Source of the DNA: Novakomyces olei
Lineage: Eukaryota; Ascomycota; Novakomycetes; Novakomycetales; Novakomycetaceae
NCBI GenBank assembly: GCA_016906335.1
Contig: JADEYG010000007.1
Location: 2,434,001 to 2,498,000 of the forward strand
Direction of reading: 5' to 3'
Length of the DNA: 64,000 nucleotides
Shown here: piece by piece, positions 1 to 10,921 of the stretch
How the letters are laid out: every line of letters starts with the position of its first letter
Position numbering within the stretch: the stretch's first letter is position 1
The notes under the pieces: generated by a model
The model's input: the letters and a program-made list of their open reading frames with translations, nothing else
What the model was told of the DNA's origin: nothing
Databases searched by the model: none
Made by a program: the position numbers and the translations under genes

Positions 1-100
1 TGGCGCCCGACCTGCACATACGTGGTCACGTGCACTCGGCCAGTCGCGTCTTTGCCAAATTTTTTGCTCGTGTATAGTGTAGCGTTTAGCGCGTCAGTAG

Positions 101-454
101 CGTGCCAGGCAGAGTCGGGATCGGTACTATGGAGCGGCTTATCGGACCGAGATCCGTTCCCCGCGGGAGATCCCGGAGCCGCTGCCGGTCGGCGAACCGG
201 TTTCGGGCCCGATCGAACTGGCTTTGGCTCCGGTTCAGAGTTTGGTTGCTCTGGTTCACGGCTCGAGGATACTTGGCGGATCTGTAAGGTCCCTGGTCGA
301 CACAACTGCAGCAAAATACTGCCTGCAACTAGCCGGCAGCGTGTGCTGCCGGCCTTATACCGCAAGCAGAGCAGCATATACTATGCTTGGCTCAATCGCG
401 CCAGAGGCAAACGTAGAAGATTTCGTCTCTGCTGAAATTAGTACAAGTCGATAA
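101..454 (+). CDS. Possible terminal exon of an unrecognised protein
   Basis: The frame opens just after a TAG at 98-100 and runs to TAA at 454, about 117 codons. The reading has protein-like composition (Pro/Glu-rich, then a Leu/Val/Ala/Gly-rich stretch from about position 200) but I recognise no family. There is no ATG near its 5' end, so it would have to be a downstream exon or continue from outside the window. The stretch is GC-rich and two other frames are also open here, which weakens the case. It may simply be GC-rich non-coding DNA. Confidence 0.2.
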   Translation, partial: RARQSRDRYYGAAYRTEIRSPREIPEPLPVGEPVSGPIELALAPVQSLVALVHGSRILGGSVRSLVDTTAAKYCLQLAGSVCCRPYTASRAAYTMLGSIAPEANVEDFVSAEISTSR

Positions 455-1563
455 ACTCTGGGTTTGCATACTGTAACCCTAACAACCAACCTTGCCTTTC
501 CGTTTTTACCGTTTTTACCGTTTTTTGCTCGAGTTTATTGGCGGCAAATGCTGCTAGACGGTCGCCCGGCGATGCTCAAACCCTGCTTTGCCAATCACAG
601 TCATACACTGCGGCCATTCCTTTGGATTTCGAGGTATTATAACATGCGATCTACCATTATAATCATTAATATTATTATCAGGTTTGATTAATATTAGGTA
701 TTGCTGAAGAAAATAATAACGTGGATTGTTTATGTTAGTTATTCGATATATTATGAGAATATTAAATTATTAAATTATTAAATTATTAAATTATTAAATT
801 ATTAAATTATTAAATTATTAAATTATTAAATTATTAAATTATTAAATTATTAAATTATTAAATTATTAAATTATTAAATTATTAAATTATTAAATTATTA
901 AATTATTAAATTATTAAATTATTAAATTATTAAATTATTAAATTATTAAATTATTAAATTATTAAATTATTAAATTATTAAATTATTAAACTATTAAATT
1001 ATTAAATCATATTAAAAAGCCTTCCCGACCATGCTCGTCTAGGGTTCAAACGTCTTGCTGTGCTGAAATTACGGTTTTTTTTCACACAATGCTACAAGTG
1101 ACTCGATTACTGGCGGACTAAAGACCGGAACTAACGCAGCGCGCGCGCGCGTAAAAGAAGCAGATTACGGACATAATCAAAGAGCAATATATTAAATTAG
1201 AACAATGAAATAGCTGCTAATGCGGCATAAAAGTAGGCAAAATATCCGAGCAGCCAATCAAATCGACAAACCGTTATACCAAGCAAACCGTTTGCAAACG
1301 CATAACCGCCAAAAAGAAAGATTTAAATAGAGGCAATGAAAGGCAGGTCCTATTCGACAAAAAAGGCCGAACAAGCCTGCTTCCAACGGAGTATAATCAA
1401 GAGAAATTACTTAGCCGAGATAGAGAATTTGGAAACGAGCATCACGTCAATAGCGGAACTGTGAGAAGGCTGGATCGTAGAAAATGTACAGGGTAATCTG
1501 GCGTAAACACAGAGACTATATGGGATGCGATTAAAGCAAAAAAATCTAGCCTTGAAGCAGATT
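455..1563. repeat. AT-rich gap with (AAATTATT)n minisatellite
   Basis: No gene seen. From about 761 to 1012 an 8-bp unit (AAATTATT) repeats about 30 times with almost no variation; the last copies degrade (aaacta, aaatcat). A lone TAACCCTAAC motif lies at 474-483 and a GCGCGCGCGCG run at about 1140-1150. The rest (1013-1563) shows no supported coding region; it is the 3' flank of the histone H1 gene. Confidence 0.85.
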
Positions 1564-2874
1564 TTACTTTGACTTCTTAGCCATTGACGACTTTTTTGCT
1601 TTAAGAGCAGGCGCGGCCTTTTGCTTTGTAACACGGCCCGTCTTTGTTTTCTTCAAGGCTTTGTCCGCAGGAGCCGACTTGCTTGCCGAGGATGCCTTTT
1701 TGCTTCCTGCAGCGGCTTTGGCCTTTTTAGAAACTGCAGCAGCACCTGCAGCGGCCTTTGAGGGTTTTGCTTTCACGGCTGCTTTCGCTGCAGAAGCCTT
1801 GGAGGCAACGACCGCAGGCTTCTTCGGCTTTGCCACAGCTGAAGACTTCTTCACTCCGCCGCTGGCCGACTTTGGTTTTGCGCTGGATGCTGGCTTTTTT
1901 GCAACGGCAGACTTTTTCTTGACCAAAGCAGAACGTTCAGAAGGAGAGAGCTTGACTGGGCCAGAGGGGCCTTTACATTTGTCAGCCTTCAATTCTTTTA
2001 TCAAATTTCTTCAACAAGGCATACCTTTAGGCATCAGCAGTTGGCCTTTTTCAACGAGGCGTCGCAGTTGATGGTTAAACTGCTCTTGTCAGTTTGAGAG
2101 TCACGACTGAATATTCGAAGCTTACCTGAGCATCCAGCGACGCGGGCGCAACATCAAAATTGCCGGCAATATACTTTTTAATTGCTTGGCGACTAAAGAA
2201 TTAGAATCGAGTCTCGTACTAGTACGCTAATAAGAAAATAAAAGAAAAGCAATCAGTGTAGCGTGAAACTCGCTAACGATCGTTGTGACAAAACTGAGCG
2301 GCTAACCCAACAGCCGTCTTAAAAGCAGCGCTTCGAGTTTAGATTTTACAGCGCCAGGATTGTACCAGTAAAAACGATTAAATATAAAGCAAACGGTATA
2401 TAAACGATAAATAAACGGTAAATAAACGGCTCAATTAAAAGGCCACATGAAACGGAAGGAGAAACGAGCAGCGGCAAGAGGCTTTAAAGCCAAAATCGAC
2501 TGCTGATTCCACGTTTAGTTTTGGCTCGACTAGTGCCTTTGCGAGCAAAGCGCACAGAGGACAGGAACGAAAAGCGGATGTCGTAAATATGACGCAAAAA
2601 CGAACAGCACAAGGGCCAAAGAGCACACAAAAAACCCCGTAAAATCGGACTCGAGCGTAAATAAAAAAGAGCGGTATTTGCCTCAGTACCTTGAGCCGTT
2701 ACGGTCTTGCAGCTATTACGGTGAGGGTTAGCAGACGAACGCGAAAAGCAAATGTTTATATCGGCTTACAGAAGAAAGCGCGGCCGCGATCATGTCGTGG
2801 TAAGAGCGGGCACCGCTGGGTTTGCTGCTGCTACGAGCAGCGGCAGAGCTGGACTTTGCTTTTGTAGGAGCCAT
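1564..2874 (-). CDS. HHO1: Linker histone H1 (five exons)
   Basis: Linker histone, binds nucleosomal linker DNA in the nucleus. Exons, in coding order: 2770-2874, 2690-2712, 2126-2192, 2025-2079, 1564-1970; they give 218 aa with every junction in phase. Residues about 23-80 form the winged-helix H5 domain: SYHDMIAAALSS, then LQDRNGSSRQAIKKYI, AGNFDV, FNHQLRRLVEKGQL, GPSGPVKLS. The tail (about 85-218) is Lys/Ala/Ser/Pro-rich, typical of H1. Exon 2 is only 23 nt but encodes the core LQDRNGS loop that the fold requires. Introns are 57, 497, 46 and 54 nt. A longer upstream reading on the same strand is untranslated leader. The fungal one-domain architecture (not the two-globular-domain form of S. 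cerevisiae Hho1) is clear; the symbol is by family only. Confidence 0.9.
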
Positions 2875-3104
2875 ACTAATATCGAAGCAGCACAAGCACA
2901 CACGGAAGAATGAAATCTGATCAAAAAGACGCGTGCGCGATTGTTGTTTGTTTGTGTTTGCTTTGTTGTTTATACACAACAATCAATATGAAATTCGATC
3001 ATAACATTATGTAATGCTACAAGCAAAGCGCGCAATTATAAACAGAGTAGATGAACGAATAATAGATATATGAATAAAAAAAAATGTATATATATATATA
3101 TAGA

Positions 3105-3143
<39 letters not shown>

Positions 3144-3415
3144 AATAGAGCTCTTTACGTTGCCAATCGCGTTTTATTTTTGCGCACGACATTACTTTAA
3201 ACACACTTTGAAAGGATGTACACAACAACAGCACGGTAATCCGACCCTAACCCTATGATTATACAGCTTTATCACGAGTGATGCATAGTGAACATTTCTC
3301 AATCTCAATCTAAATTCTCAATAAATAATAAATTAAATAATAAATTAAACAATAATAAATAAATAATAAATAAATAACAAATAAAATACAGACAGCCAAT
3401 CGGCCTCTCTTTGCA
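2875..3415. repeat. Divergent promoter region with AT repeats and a TTAGGG-type box
   Basis: Intergenic space between divergent H1 and RXT3. It holds a (TA)n run near 3085-3105, an (AAAT)n run at about 3108-3143, an AATA-rich tract at 3320-3385 and a box ACCCTAACCCT at 3244-3254. No gene seen. Confidence 0.75.
3244..3254 (-). promoter_or_regulatory. TTAGGG-type box upstream of RXT3
   Basis: AGGGTTAGGGT on the minus strand, 162 bp before the RXT3 start and 370 bp before the H1 start. Telomere-repeat-like boxes are known targets of Tbf1/TRF-like factors in fungi; the regulatory role here is inference. Confidence 0.4.
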
Positions 3416-5284
3416 ATGGCGGATCGCACTCAGTCTCCACCGCCGCCGCATCTTCGGTCACCTCCGCCATTGGCGCATCGGCCAACATTATCAGCATCTT
3501 CGAATCTATTCGGGGGCGGCGGCCGACGGGATTTGCCTTCGATTCCCGCTCTTTCTTCATCGTTTTCATACGGCAACAGCAATATGGGCTCAATGATCTA
3601 CCCAATGGCGGCGCCTTCGCCAAACGTGTCCCGCCGTGAATCTTCGCCCGTTCTCTCTGCCTCAAAGCCCTTTGATCGGTTCGACGGGAGCTTCCACGAT
3701 AGAATGGGACCGGCTCCTTCAGCGACGGCCCATTCTACAGCGACGGCTCATTCTGCGGCCTCAGCCTCAGCTGCCTCAGTCTACGATCAGAAACGAAGCG
3801 TCTCCGTCCCTCCGACTGCTTATGTTTCGTCAGCAATAGCGCCGCTGCAGAACGTTTCCAGCCATTCGCCTTTTAGTGCTCCACTGTCTTCCAGTGTGGT
3901 GGGATCAATCGGCAGTGCCTATGCGCCTCGGTCCTCAACGCCCTTGCCGCTGTCGTCGGCCAGTAATATCGCTTCTTCGCCGACTACTGCCCAGCCGCAT
4001 CGGCCGAGCGATATCACGGCGCGCCGAGATGAATCCAGGACCCCTCCTTTGCCCAGTCATATAAACCCTAACCCTAACCCTCTTCCAGCACGAGCAGCTA
4101 CGGCGGACGCGTACACGGCGCCACGGTCTGCTAATGTGGAGCCGCTGACACAATCAACGGGGCCCGTCCCTTTTCCTGCGCAAAAGCAGTTTGATTATTA
4201 TGCTCCTGCCCCATCACGACGGCCAGTGGCAGCTCAATCTGCGGCACCGTACAATCAAACGTTTGTTTACGATACACCGGGCGTATACAATCAAGCTCCG
4301 CCTTCTGTTGCCCCGGCAACTGCACCTCCCGACACAACAGTGTTTCCTGCGCAAGAGCTGAGATCGTCGACGAGGTTAAAGACGGAGCCGGCGCACGTAG
4401 TGAGTGGTAAAGACGGAGAGCAGTCAAACCAGATTGGTATTGACGGGCAGAATGGTATTGTCAATAACAATTCTGCAGAGCGATTCAATGAAAAGCACGG
4501 CGAGAAGGTTAATGAAAAGGCAGCGGGGTTTGCCTCTGGTCAGGACAAATCTACAGACAAATCGTTTACCGCCAGTGACGCGAGCGCACCGCCACTCATT
4601 AAACGAAGGCAATTACAAGTAGACAGCACTAAAGTATTCGAGGCAGTTCAGTCGGCGAGTACGGAATTTTTGGGCGAATTGATTTATACACCAGAAATGC
4701 GTACGCCTCATCATGAGGGCCATGAAAATGCAACATACCGTATCCGTATAAACGAGGAATGGCTAAGACCATCGGTAGCTTTAGGCCAGGTAACACCTAT
4801 CGAGCGCAGAGCTCTTTGGGGCACTGACATATACACTGACGACTCTGATCCTCTGGCTATACTGTTTCATTTGGGGCTGCTTGTTCCCGCTTCTGGAGCT
4901 GAATCAGAGGGCGATTCTACTAATACGCAAAGACGGCAGCCTCAGAGGCAGGCTGCTGAACGGAGATCAGTAGCTCGGGCTCAAAAATTAATGCACGGCA
5001 GTGTGACTGCGCATGAACAGTTTTTACGGCATTATGACTACGAAAAGGGTGATGCGATTCTGACATTTAGAGTGCTGCCTCGTCTATTAAAGTACACTGG
5101 TAGTTTTAGACACGGGATCCAGTCGCGTTCTTTTGATGGAGTGCACGACGGGCTTAGTGTCCATTTGGAAAAGGCCGAATTTGAGCCAAATAGCGCTATC
5201 AAGCGCCAACGTCGCGAGCATGGACACGCTAGTATGAAACGACGAGTAAAGCAGTGGGTTGCCACTGCTCGTACTAGAGATTGA
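3416..5284 (+). CDS. RXT3: Histone deacetylase complex subunit Rxt3
   Basis: Single-exon 622-aa protein, a predicted subunit of the large Rpd3 (Rpd3L) histone deacetylase complex in the nucleus. Residues 1-390 are low-complexity, rich in Ser, Pro and Ala, with no fold visible. The conserved Rxt3 domain begins near residue 403 (STKVFEAVQ) and includes FLGELIYTPEMRTP, YRIRINEEWL, RRALWGTDIYTDDSDP and LAILFHLGLL. A basic tail follows (RRVKQW). The start ATG at 3416 is the first in frame after an AT-rich leader. Oddity: three telomere-like CCCTAA units at 4064-4081 lie inside the coding region and are read as an Asn-Pro run (NPNPNPLP) in the disordered part. RXT3 identity rests on the C-terminal domain. 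Confidence 0.88.
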   Translation: MADRTQSPPPPHLRSPPPLAHRPTLSASSNLFGGGGRRDLPSIPALSSSFSYGNSNMGSMIYPMAAPSPNVSRRESSPVLSASKPFDRFDGSFHDRMGPAPSATAHSTATAHSAASASAASVYDQKRSVSVPPTAYVSSAIAPLQNVSSHSPFSAPLSSSVVGSIGSAYAPRSSTPLPLSSASNIASSPTTAQPHRPSDITARRDESRTPPLPSHINPNPNPLPARAATADAYTAPRSANVEPLTQSTGPVPFPAQKQFDYYAPAPSRRPVAAQSAAPYNQTFVYDTPGVYNQAPPSVAPATAPPDTTVFPAQELRSSTRLKTEPAHVVSGKDGEQSNQIGIDGQNGIVNNNSAERFNEKHGEKVNEKAAGFASGQDKSTDKSFTASDASAPPLIKRRQLQVDSTKVFEAVQSASTEFLGELIYTPEMRTPHHEGHENATYRIRINEEWLRPSVALGQVTPIERRALWGTDIYTDDSDPLAILFHLGLLVPASGAESEGDSTNTQRRQPQRQAAERRSVARAQKLMHGSVTAHEQFLRHYDYEKGDAILTFRVLPRLLKYTGSFRHGIQSRSFDGVHDGLSVHLEKAEFEPNSAIKRQRREHGHASMKRRVKQWVATARTRD

Positions 5285-5685
5285 AATACCCTAAAAGTTA
5301 AAAATGGCTTTTTTATAGTTTGGTTTCAGATAACAGTAAAAGCGTATATACAATTAATGATAATCGTTCTAATGTTTGGTCTTCACTGACGTCGAGAATC
5401 GTGTCTTGATCTTTGTGTTAATACTTTTATTGTCAGCTTCATTTTCCAGTAGTATTATGTGGTATGATTTCGTAAACGAAAACGGAACCTTCTAGTTCTT
5501 TGATTTGTTGTCCACATGCTATTCTGGATGACCTACCTTTTGAAAATCCAACGCCGTAAACACATTTTATTATTATGTTATTATAATTACTATTTGATGG
5601 CATCAAGAACTTTTAATTCCTACAAACAAACAACAACGTCATGCTATCATCAAGGTATTACTTTTATGAATCATGTGTACAACTC
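5285..5685. other. Convergent intergenic region, nothing seen
   Basis: Between the 3' ends of RXT3 and the BTB gene. AT-rich, no supported coding region, no strong repeat. Confidence 0.6.
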
Positions 5686-6942
5686 TCAGCGAGGGCTGTT
5701 GGCAGTATATCCCCCTGCACCTGAAGCCTTCCATAAATTTTTGCTACGCTTGCCGCCACGGATTCGCTGCAATACTTCAATGCCACAGCTACCGGATCCG
5801 AATGCAAGCACGACTAACTCCTCTGTATCGTGAACGGTCCCCTTTAGGTGGCGTCGGCCTTCTTGGCGTAGAGCTAAAATATCACGGGCTAGGTAATAGC
5901 GTTGCTGGCTGCCATTAGCCTGGGCCACAGGCAGACTGTGTGATTCGAGAACACTTTTCAAAATGTCAAAGGGCAAGGATTGTGAGAGAGAATGATACGT
6001 AGTGTTCCAATGCTCTGGCAGAGTCTGTGTAAGAACACTCAAGGCAGCCTGCAAAAAATCTGAGGTGTAAGGCGGGTAAGGCCCCTGGTCGGGTAAAGGT
6101 ACACCCGAGGGCAACGCCAGGGATGCCTGCAATGAGAAGGCGAGGAACTCTGGAAGCGTTGAGGGCGATAGACTCTGAATTGCTTGGTGAGCAGCTGCAG
6201 TAGCGACACTGTGAGCTCCGAGAATCGCCGAGGCAGCCAGTATTTGCAGTGTTTGCTGAGGAGGAATAGAGGTGCTTAGGTGAGGAGCATAAAGGCTGGC
6301 CAGCACAAACTCAAAGCCCTCGGGCTGGTTTGTCTCCGGTCCAGGTACAGACAATGATATCTCAAAGGGGGGACCCTTGCCTTGACGGCTCAAATTATCG
6401 AGATGATGATTCAGGGTGATAGAGCGAGCCAGTATAAGAGCATGCAGTCTAAACGTAAAACCATTAATACGTAGTAGCGTGTCCGCATAAAGAGACTGCC
6501 GAAACCCGCTCTGGTAAAGGTAACGCCCTAAATCGTCGTCCTAAACTGTAAGAAAGGTACTTGCAGATCAACAGAGGGAAAAAGTCAGAGAGAAAAGTAA
6601 GATATAAAAATCAGAGGTAAAAATCAGAGGTAACCCCTCAAATTGACAGCTAAAAGCAAGATCGGCAGAGAAAAGATTTGATAAAACAGCAATAGTCGCC
6701 TTTAATTGGCCCCAAAGAGTGGCGAAGGGAAATGAATGGCAAAGCAAGAGCAAAAAATAAGAAATCTGGCAAAGGCATTAAAAAAACTAAAAGGCAAAAC
6801 ATACATAGCCGGTCTGAATAATTGCGCTGTCTACAGCACTCGGAGGCAGACTAGAAGTCGGTGTAGGAGGCAGGATCGGAGGAGTCGCGCCATACCTTTC
6901 TCCGCCATTCGTATCGCCGTTACCGTTCACTGCATTACCCAT
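5686..6942 (-). CDS. BTB/POZ-domain protein
   Basis: Two exons: 6805-6942 and 5686-6540, joined in phase 0 across a 264-nt intron with donor GTATGT and acceptor TTTAG; 330 aa. The start ATG at 6942 gives MGNAVNGNGDTNGG, a low-complexity Asn/Gly then Pro/Ser/Thr leader. From about residue 47 the BTB fold is visible: DDDLGRYLYQSGF, YADTLLRINGFTFRLHALIL, ARSITL, then FEFVLASLYAPHLS and LQILAASAILGAHSV. BTB domains mediate dimerisation or Cullin-3 binding; the particular partner is unknown. The exon-1 boundary is from splice signal and phase; a further upstream exon cannot be excluded. Confidence 0.7.
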
Positions 6943-7208
6943 TTTGCTGGTAGTATTGCCGTTTTGCAATGGTTAAAAGGATCAACCAGACACGCAAGCT
7001 GCCTTCTTTGTTGTACCTGGCCGAGTCCTCGTGGACAAGAAAGCGGTAATCGAAAAATTTTGTAAATTCTGGTGGATGCCGTGCACAATACAGGTATACT
7101 GCCTTTTTCCAAATAGACTTTTTGGCAGTTTTGGGGCGCACAAATTTGCCTGTACAATCGCGTTTCGGGGTCTATTAAGCGTACAGGAATAGGGCAATTA
7201 TTGAGCAC
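6935..7208 (-). other. Unexplained open frame upstream of the BTB gene
   Basis: A minus-strand frame ending with TAA at 6935 reads well over about 50 residues (RPKTAKKSIWKKAVYLYCAR, HPPEFTKFFDYRFLVHEDSA), with balanced composition unlike noise. It overlaps the BTB start in another frame. Possible donors (GTACAA after the SAR codons) could make it an upstream exon. I do not recognise a family. Confidence 0.25.
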
Positions 7209-7510
7209 TCTATATATATATATACTTTATATATACACAAAACAGTAAATTTGTGCAGAGTAAATGTGCGTGCGTATATTATTATTGTAAGGAAAATCAA
7301 TATACGGATTACTGGAATATTTGTTTGGGGTACTGGAATCTTTGGCGAGTTGCTTTCCTCAATAATTCTTTTGTTGTTCTTATTGCAAACGGGCAGTCTA
7401 GCGCAAAACTCGAGAGTCTACCGTGCGGGAATAGCTACAAGCGCAAACGGCTCCCGGGTCAAACGGGTCTGTATGTATTTCATTTTAAAAGTACAAACGC
7501 CCATCCAAAC

Positions 7511-8360
7511 TTATTCTACGCCGAAAATCCGTGCAATAACACAGGCGGTAATAAACAACCCAATGCCCCACAGCCGCAGAGTACGATTCCGCGGCGTCCA
7601 GTTGTCCTGTGCTAGCGCCTGTGACGATTTAGACATATTGGGCCCGCTATTGGCCGATGTAGACTTTGGCATTCTGGCCGCTTCTGCCGCCTTGGCTTCG
7701 AGAAACAGCTTGTTTTCTTGTGTCAGGCTAGGGAACTGTTCGACAAACCGAGGGTTTTGCTTTGTATTCCATTCTCGGCTGGCAGCAGCCAGGCGTCGCC
7801 GCTCCCACACGGGGACATTCATGCTGCCTGTTGACAGCTCTTCCGAGGTCATGAAACTGAGCAAGCCGGTCAGGATAGTCGACACCATCCACGACGGGTT
7901 CCATGACTGAGGATGGAAATCGGAAAACGAGAGGCATAGGCGCGTATTTGGCTGGAACCGGCCTACACATTAGCATTGACCCAACCAAAACAAAGCAGGC
8001 GTACCGCTCGGCGTGATCATGCGAATTGCCGGTGGCTTAAACGGATACTCTGGCGGGAAAACAAGAGTGCCTAGACGTAAGCATATGACGGACATGCTAA
8101 ATGTATATGACAATAAAGCGCAAGAAAATGACTATAGCTTTAAACATCAGTACCATGATACTGGCCGCCCTCGTACGGTGTGGAGGGGGGGCCTATGATC
8201 ACATAGTGCCATTCCAAGATATTATCCTCGCTCGGATGCGCCACACAGTACTCGACGGGGTCCTTTTGTATATTGAGGTACTCTTTCGTGAGCTAAACAA
8301 GTCAGACGCTGGAGCACACACATAAACGCTTACCCTGCGGTATGCCGCTTTAGACGCCAT
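7511..8360 (-). CDS. UBC6: ER-anchored ubiquitin-conjugating enzyme E2
   Basis: E2 enzyme of ER-associated degradation, tail-anchored in the ER membrane with the catalytic domain in the cytosol. Four exons: 8334-8360, 8154-8292, 8005-8070, 7511-7962; 227 aa, all junctions in phase. Visible motifs: [49 protein letters not shown], and the active-site segment [20 protein letters not shown], with the catalytic Cys at residue 87, the same number as in S. cerevisiae Ubc6. The C-terminus ends in a hydrophobic anchor ([16 protein letters not shown]). Introns are 41, 83 and 42 nt. Length is slightly below the yeast protein (250 aa) because the linker before the anchor is shorter. Confidence 0.95.
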
Positions 8361-8505
8361 ATCGCTAAACCGTCTATTCTAATGGTTTGTACATGTACGT
8401 TTGTAAACTGGCGCAAGACACGATGCATTTATTCGTATATTGTATAATATAATATAATATAATTAGAGTTAGACCAGTCATTAAGCAGCAATAAGCCGGA
8501 ATCAG

Positions 8506-8520
8506 TTAGGGTTAGGGTTA
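8506..8520 (+). promoter_or_regulatory. TTAGGG x2 box in the UBC6/SAM50 divergent promoter
   Basis: TTAGGGTTAGGGTTA, 146 bp upstream of the UBC6 start and 234 bp upstream of the SAM50 start. Position and orientation resemble the other boxes in this window; function is inferred. Confidence 0.45.
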
Positions 8521-8753
8521 TTTTATGCAAACTCTTAACTGTTATAAATACTGATGGAACTAATCTTTAATATATCTTTCTTCAGCAAGAAGCATCCATT
8601 TTACACAACAAATATAATAAATATATAATATAAATATAAAAGCATATATTACAATATTTACATGTACTGCCGGTGAGAATACCACGCGGCAGATTTCGCG
8701 TCCCCTACTCTGGGCCCTTTCGACGCAAACGCCATTGAAGGCCACAGCTCAAA

Positions 8754-10354
8754 ATGGCGGAATCTGCGCCCATAAACGAAGACGTAACCTTTTCTTGTTC
8801 TTAAAACGAATTCCGGAAGAATTTGCTGCTCACGTATCCAACAGATTGCTCGATTGGCCGATCAAGCACGGGCGCTGGAGCAAGCTCGTGCAGAGATAGA
8901 AAATGCTACACGACGACGCATTGAGCACGAGTACGCTCGTGCGTCTTACCATCTTTCAGGCATTGTAATTATATTGCTTTTGTTTAATCCTTCTTTTCCA
9001 TTGTCGCTTTCACGAATTCTAATTCGATCAGATTGAACGCAATTCAGATCTGCCCTCTACCATATCCACTATCCGCTTTATCGGTGCTCAGAATACCCGG
9101 GCGAGCTTTTTGCAGAGAGCTTCTCGGCCTATGGTCGATATAGGCAGTGATGCAACTTTGCTAGCATCGCTGCAGGCTGTGCAGGAAACCTGCCGGCGCC
9201 TTGGCGCCTTTGATATTTTCTCAAACATTGGTGTCACACTAGACCGGGCCAAGTCACCTTTGGCTGGGCCCAACGATATAGACGTTATGTTTATGTTACA
9301 AGAAAGGCCACGCATTATTGCTCGGACGGGTACGGACTTTGGTAACGCGGAAGCCGGCGCGTACGGTAACGTGTCTATTCGCAACGTGCTGGGAGGTGGA
9401 GAAACTTTGTCGGCAAACATTTCCACCGGCACAAAAACTCGCACAGCTATGGAAATACTGGCTTCCACTCCCGTCAATGCAAACCCTAACCACACGTTTT
9501 TCCTGGGCTTGACCAACTTGATGCGTACGAATCAGTCATACGCCAGTCACGACGAGATCTTGCGTCAGTTCAACGCCAAATTCCGTTCTCTCACTGCCTT
9601 TGGTGACCATGAATACGGATGGAGTGCAGTTTGGCGTCAGATTACAAATGTAGCCCCCACCGCCTCAGCCTCCGTTCGGCAAGCTGCTGGTAGCAGTGTT
9701 AAATCTGCTCTGTCTCACGCTTTTACCCACGATTCTCGTGATGATAATGCAATTCCCACGCGGGGCAGTTTTCTACGGCTTACTCAGGAACTGGCGGGCC
9801 TGCAATTGGGAGGGGATACATCTTTTTATAAAGTACATTTGACCACACAAACAGCGAAAGCATTGTCCGCTGATGGTAAAGTGAGCGCCTCTCTGACCGG
9901 TCAAGCTGGACTTTTATGGTCCTTTGATGAAGCCGGATCACGTCTGAATGATCGTTTCCAATTAGGTGGTCCTTTGTCGCTGCGAGGGTTCCATTACAAC
10001 GGACTGGGCCCCCGTGACGGTAACGATTTCGTAGGCGGAGACGCTTTACTTGCAGCCACTGCAAACGTGCTTTTCCCCATTCCCACTGCACGACCGGATC
10101 TGCCACTTCGTGTCCAGAGCTTTGTCACCTGTGGATCGCTTCTTCCATTAGACCAAAAAGATCCTCGCTCGACGCTTAACCAGCTCATCACTACACCCTC
10201 AATATCCGCCGGTGTTGGCTTGGTGTACCGCCATGAGCTGGGAGCTACTTCTGCCGCCCGGTTCGAACTGAATTTCTGTCTGCCCCTTGTTGACCGGGTC
10301 AGTGACCGCAGCCGGAAGGGTCTGCAGTTTGGTGTGGGCTTGGAGTTTTTGTAG
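8754..10354 (+). CDS. SAM50: Sorting and assembly machinery beta-barrel Sam50
   Basis: Omp85-family outer-membrane protein that inserts beta-barrels into the mitochondrial outer membrane. Exons: 8754-8783, 8845-8938, 9048-10354; 476 aa (yeast 484). Exon 1 gives MAESAPINED. Residues about 11-41 are a charged coiled segment (ARLADQARALEQARAEI); the POTRA-like region begins STISTIRFIGAQNTRASFL. The barrel domain carries the family hallmark LGGPLSLRGFHYNGLGPRDG and ends in a barrel-type C-terminus (GLQFGVGLEFL). The first two splice junctions fit phase well; the second donor (GTGCGT) is less canonical and its position is the least sure part. A CCCTAACC motif at 9482-9490 is read through as Asn-Pro-Asn. 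Confidence 0.9.
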
Positions 10355-10487
10355 ACAGCACAGGAGCACACGGTACATTAATATACAAACTACTGGAAAT
10401 AACATTGTATTTACGCTCGGTGCAGCATATACTTTATTGCCTCCAACACGGTAGCTGAATCCAAGAGTATACGCCAATAAAGCATTC

Positions 10488-10921
10488 CTATTTATCACTC
10501 GCTAGCGCTCGCTCTACAGAGGCCACCTTATCGTCCAAACGGCTCGCTTTATCCAGCCGTGTTCCGATACGGATATCGGTGGCTACCCGTGGACATCCCA
10601 AGGCATGGACGGCCTTGTGGACCTGTTGTATAGTATCCGTAACTTTACTCCACGGACCCTCTGATGGTCAGTTTACTCTCCATTATTTTTCGTATATACC
10701 GATATTCGTGCCGTGCCCGTGCATTTTATACGTCAGACCTATCGGGTGAATAAGCAGAGCGCATTAACCACAATAAACCGTACCCGATCCCGCAAGGACC
10801 CGTTGAGCCTCGGCTACGTACTTTGTGACTGATGCCTCTACTCCCTGTCGTGTAAGAATACAGATCAAATTAGAGGCCAGCCAACCATTGGGATACTATC
10901 GTTGTCAGCATAAACAGGCAT
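10488..10921 (-). CDS. ECM15: Ecm15-like MTH1187/YkoF-type small protein
   Basis: Small cytosolic protein of the UPF0045 / MTH1187 family; S. cerevisiae Ecm15 is the named fungal member, role not settled (thiamine-binding proposed for relatives). Four exons: 10886-10921, 10784-10844, 10700-10738, 10488-10660; 102 aa (yeast 104). Visible: YADNDSIPMG matching the family's first strand, VTKYVAEAQRVL, then Y-K-M-H-G-H-G-T-N-I-E-G-P-W, and CPRVATDIRIGTRLDK. Introns are 40, 45 and 39 nt, each with CTRAC or similar close to the acceptor; donors are GTTGGC, GTACGG and GTATAT. The gene is hidden because no exon exceeds 173 nt. An intron-like GTAAGA..poly-T..TACAG lies just upstream, suggesting a spliced leader exon. 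Confidence 0.88.

Noticed and set aside
1039-1050. GGTTCAAAC resembling a tRNA T-loop
   Set aside because: No acceptor stem, D-arm or anticodon arm can be formed around it; no tRNA was found in the window.
1661-2071. 136-codon plus-strand frame over histone H1
   Set aside because: Antisense of the Lys/Ala-rich H1 tail; Ala/Phe-rich without a known fold.
8506-8520. Window end or former chromosome end (telomere)
   Set aside because: All TTAGGG arrays are only 1-3 units long, internal and scattered; nothing subtelomeric (long arrays, helicase genes) is present.
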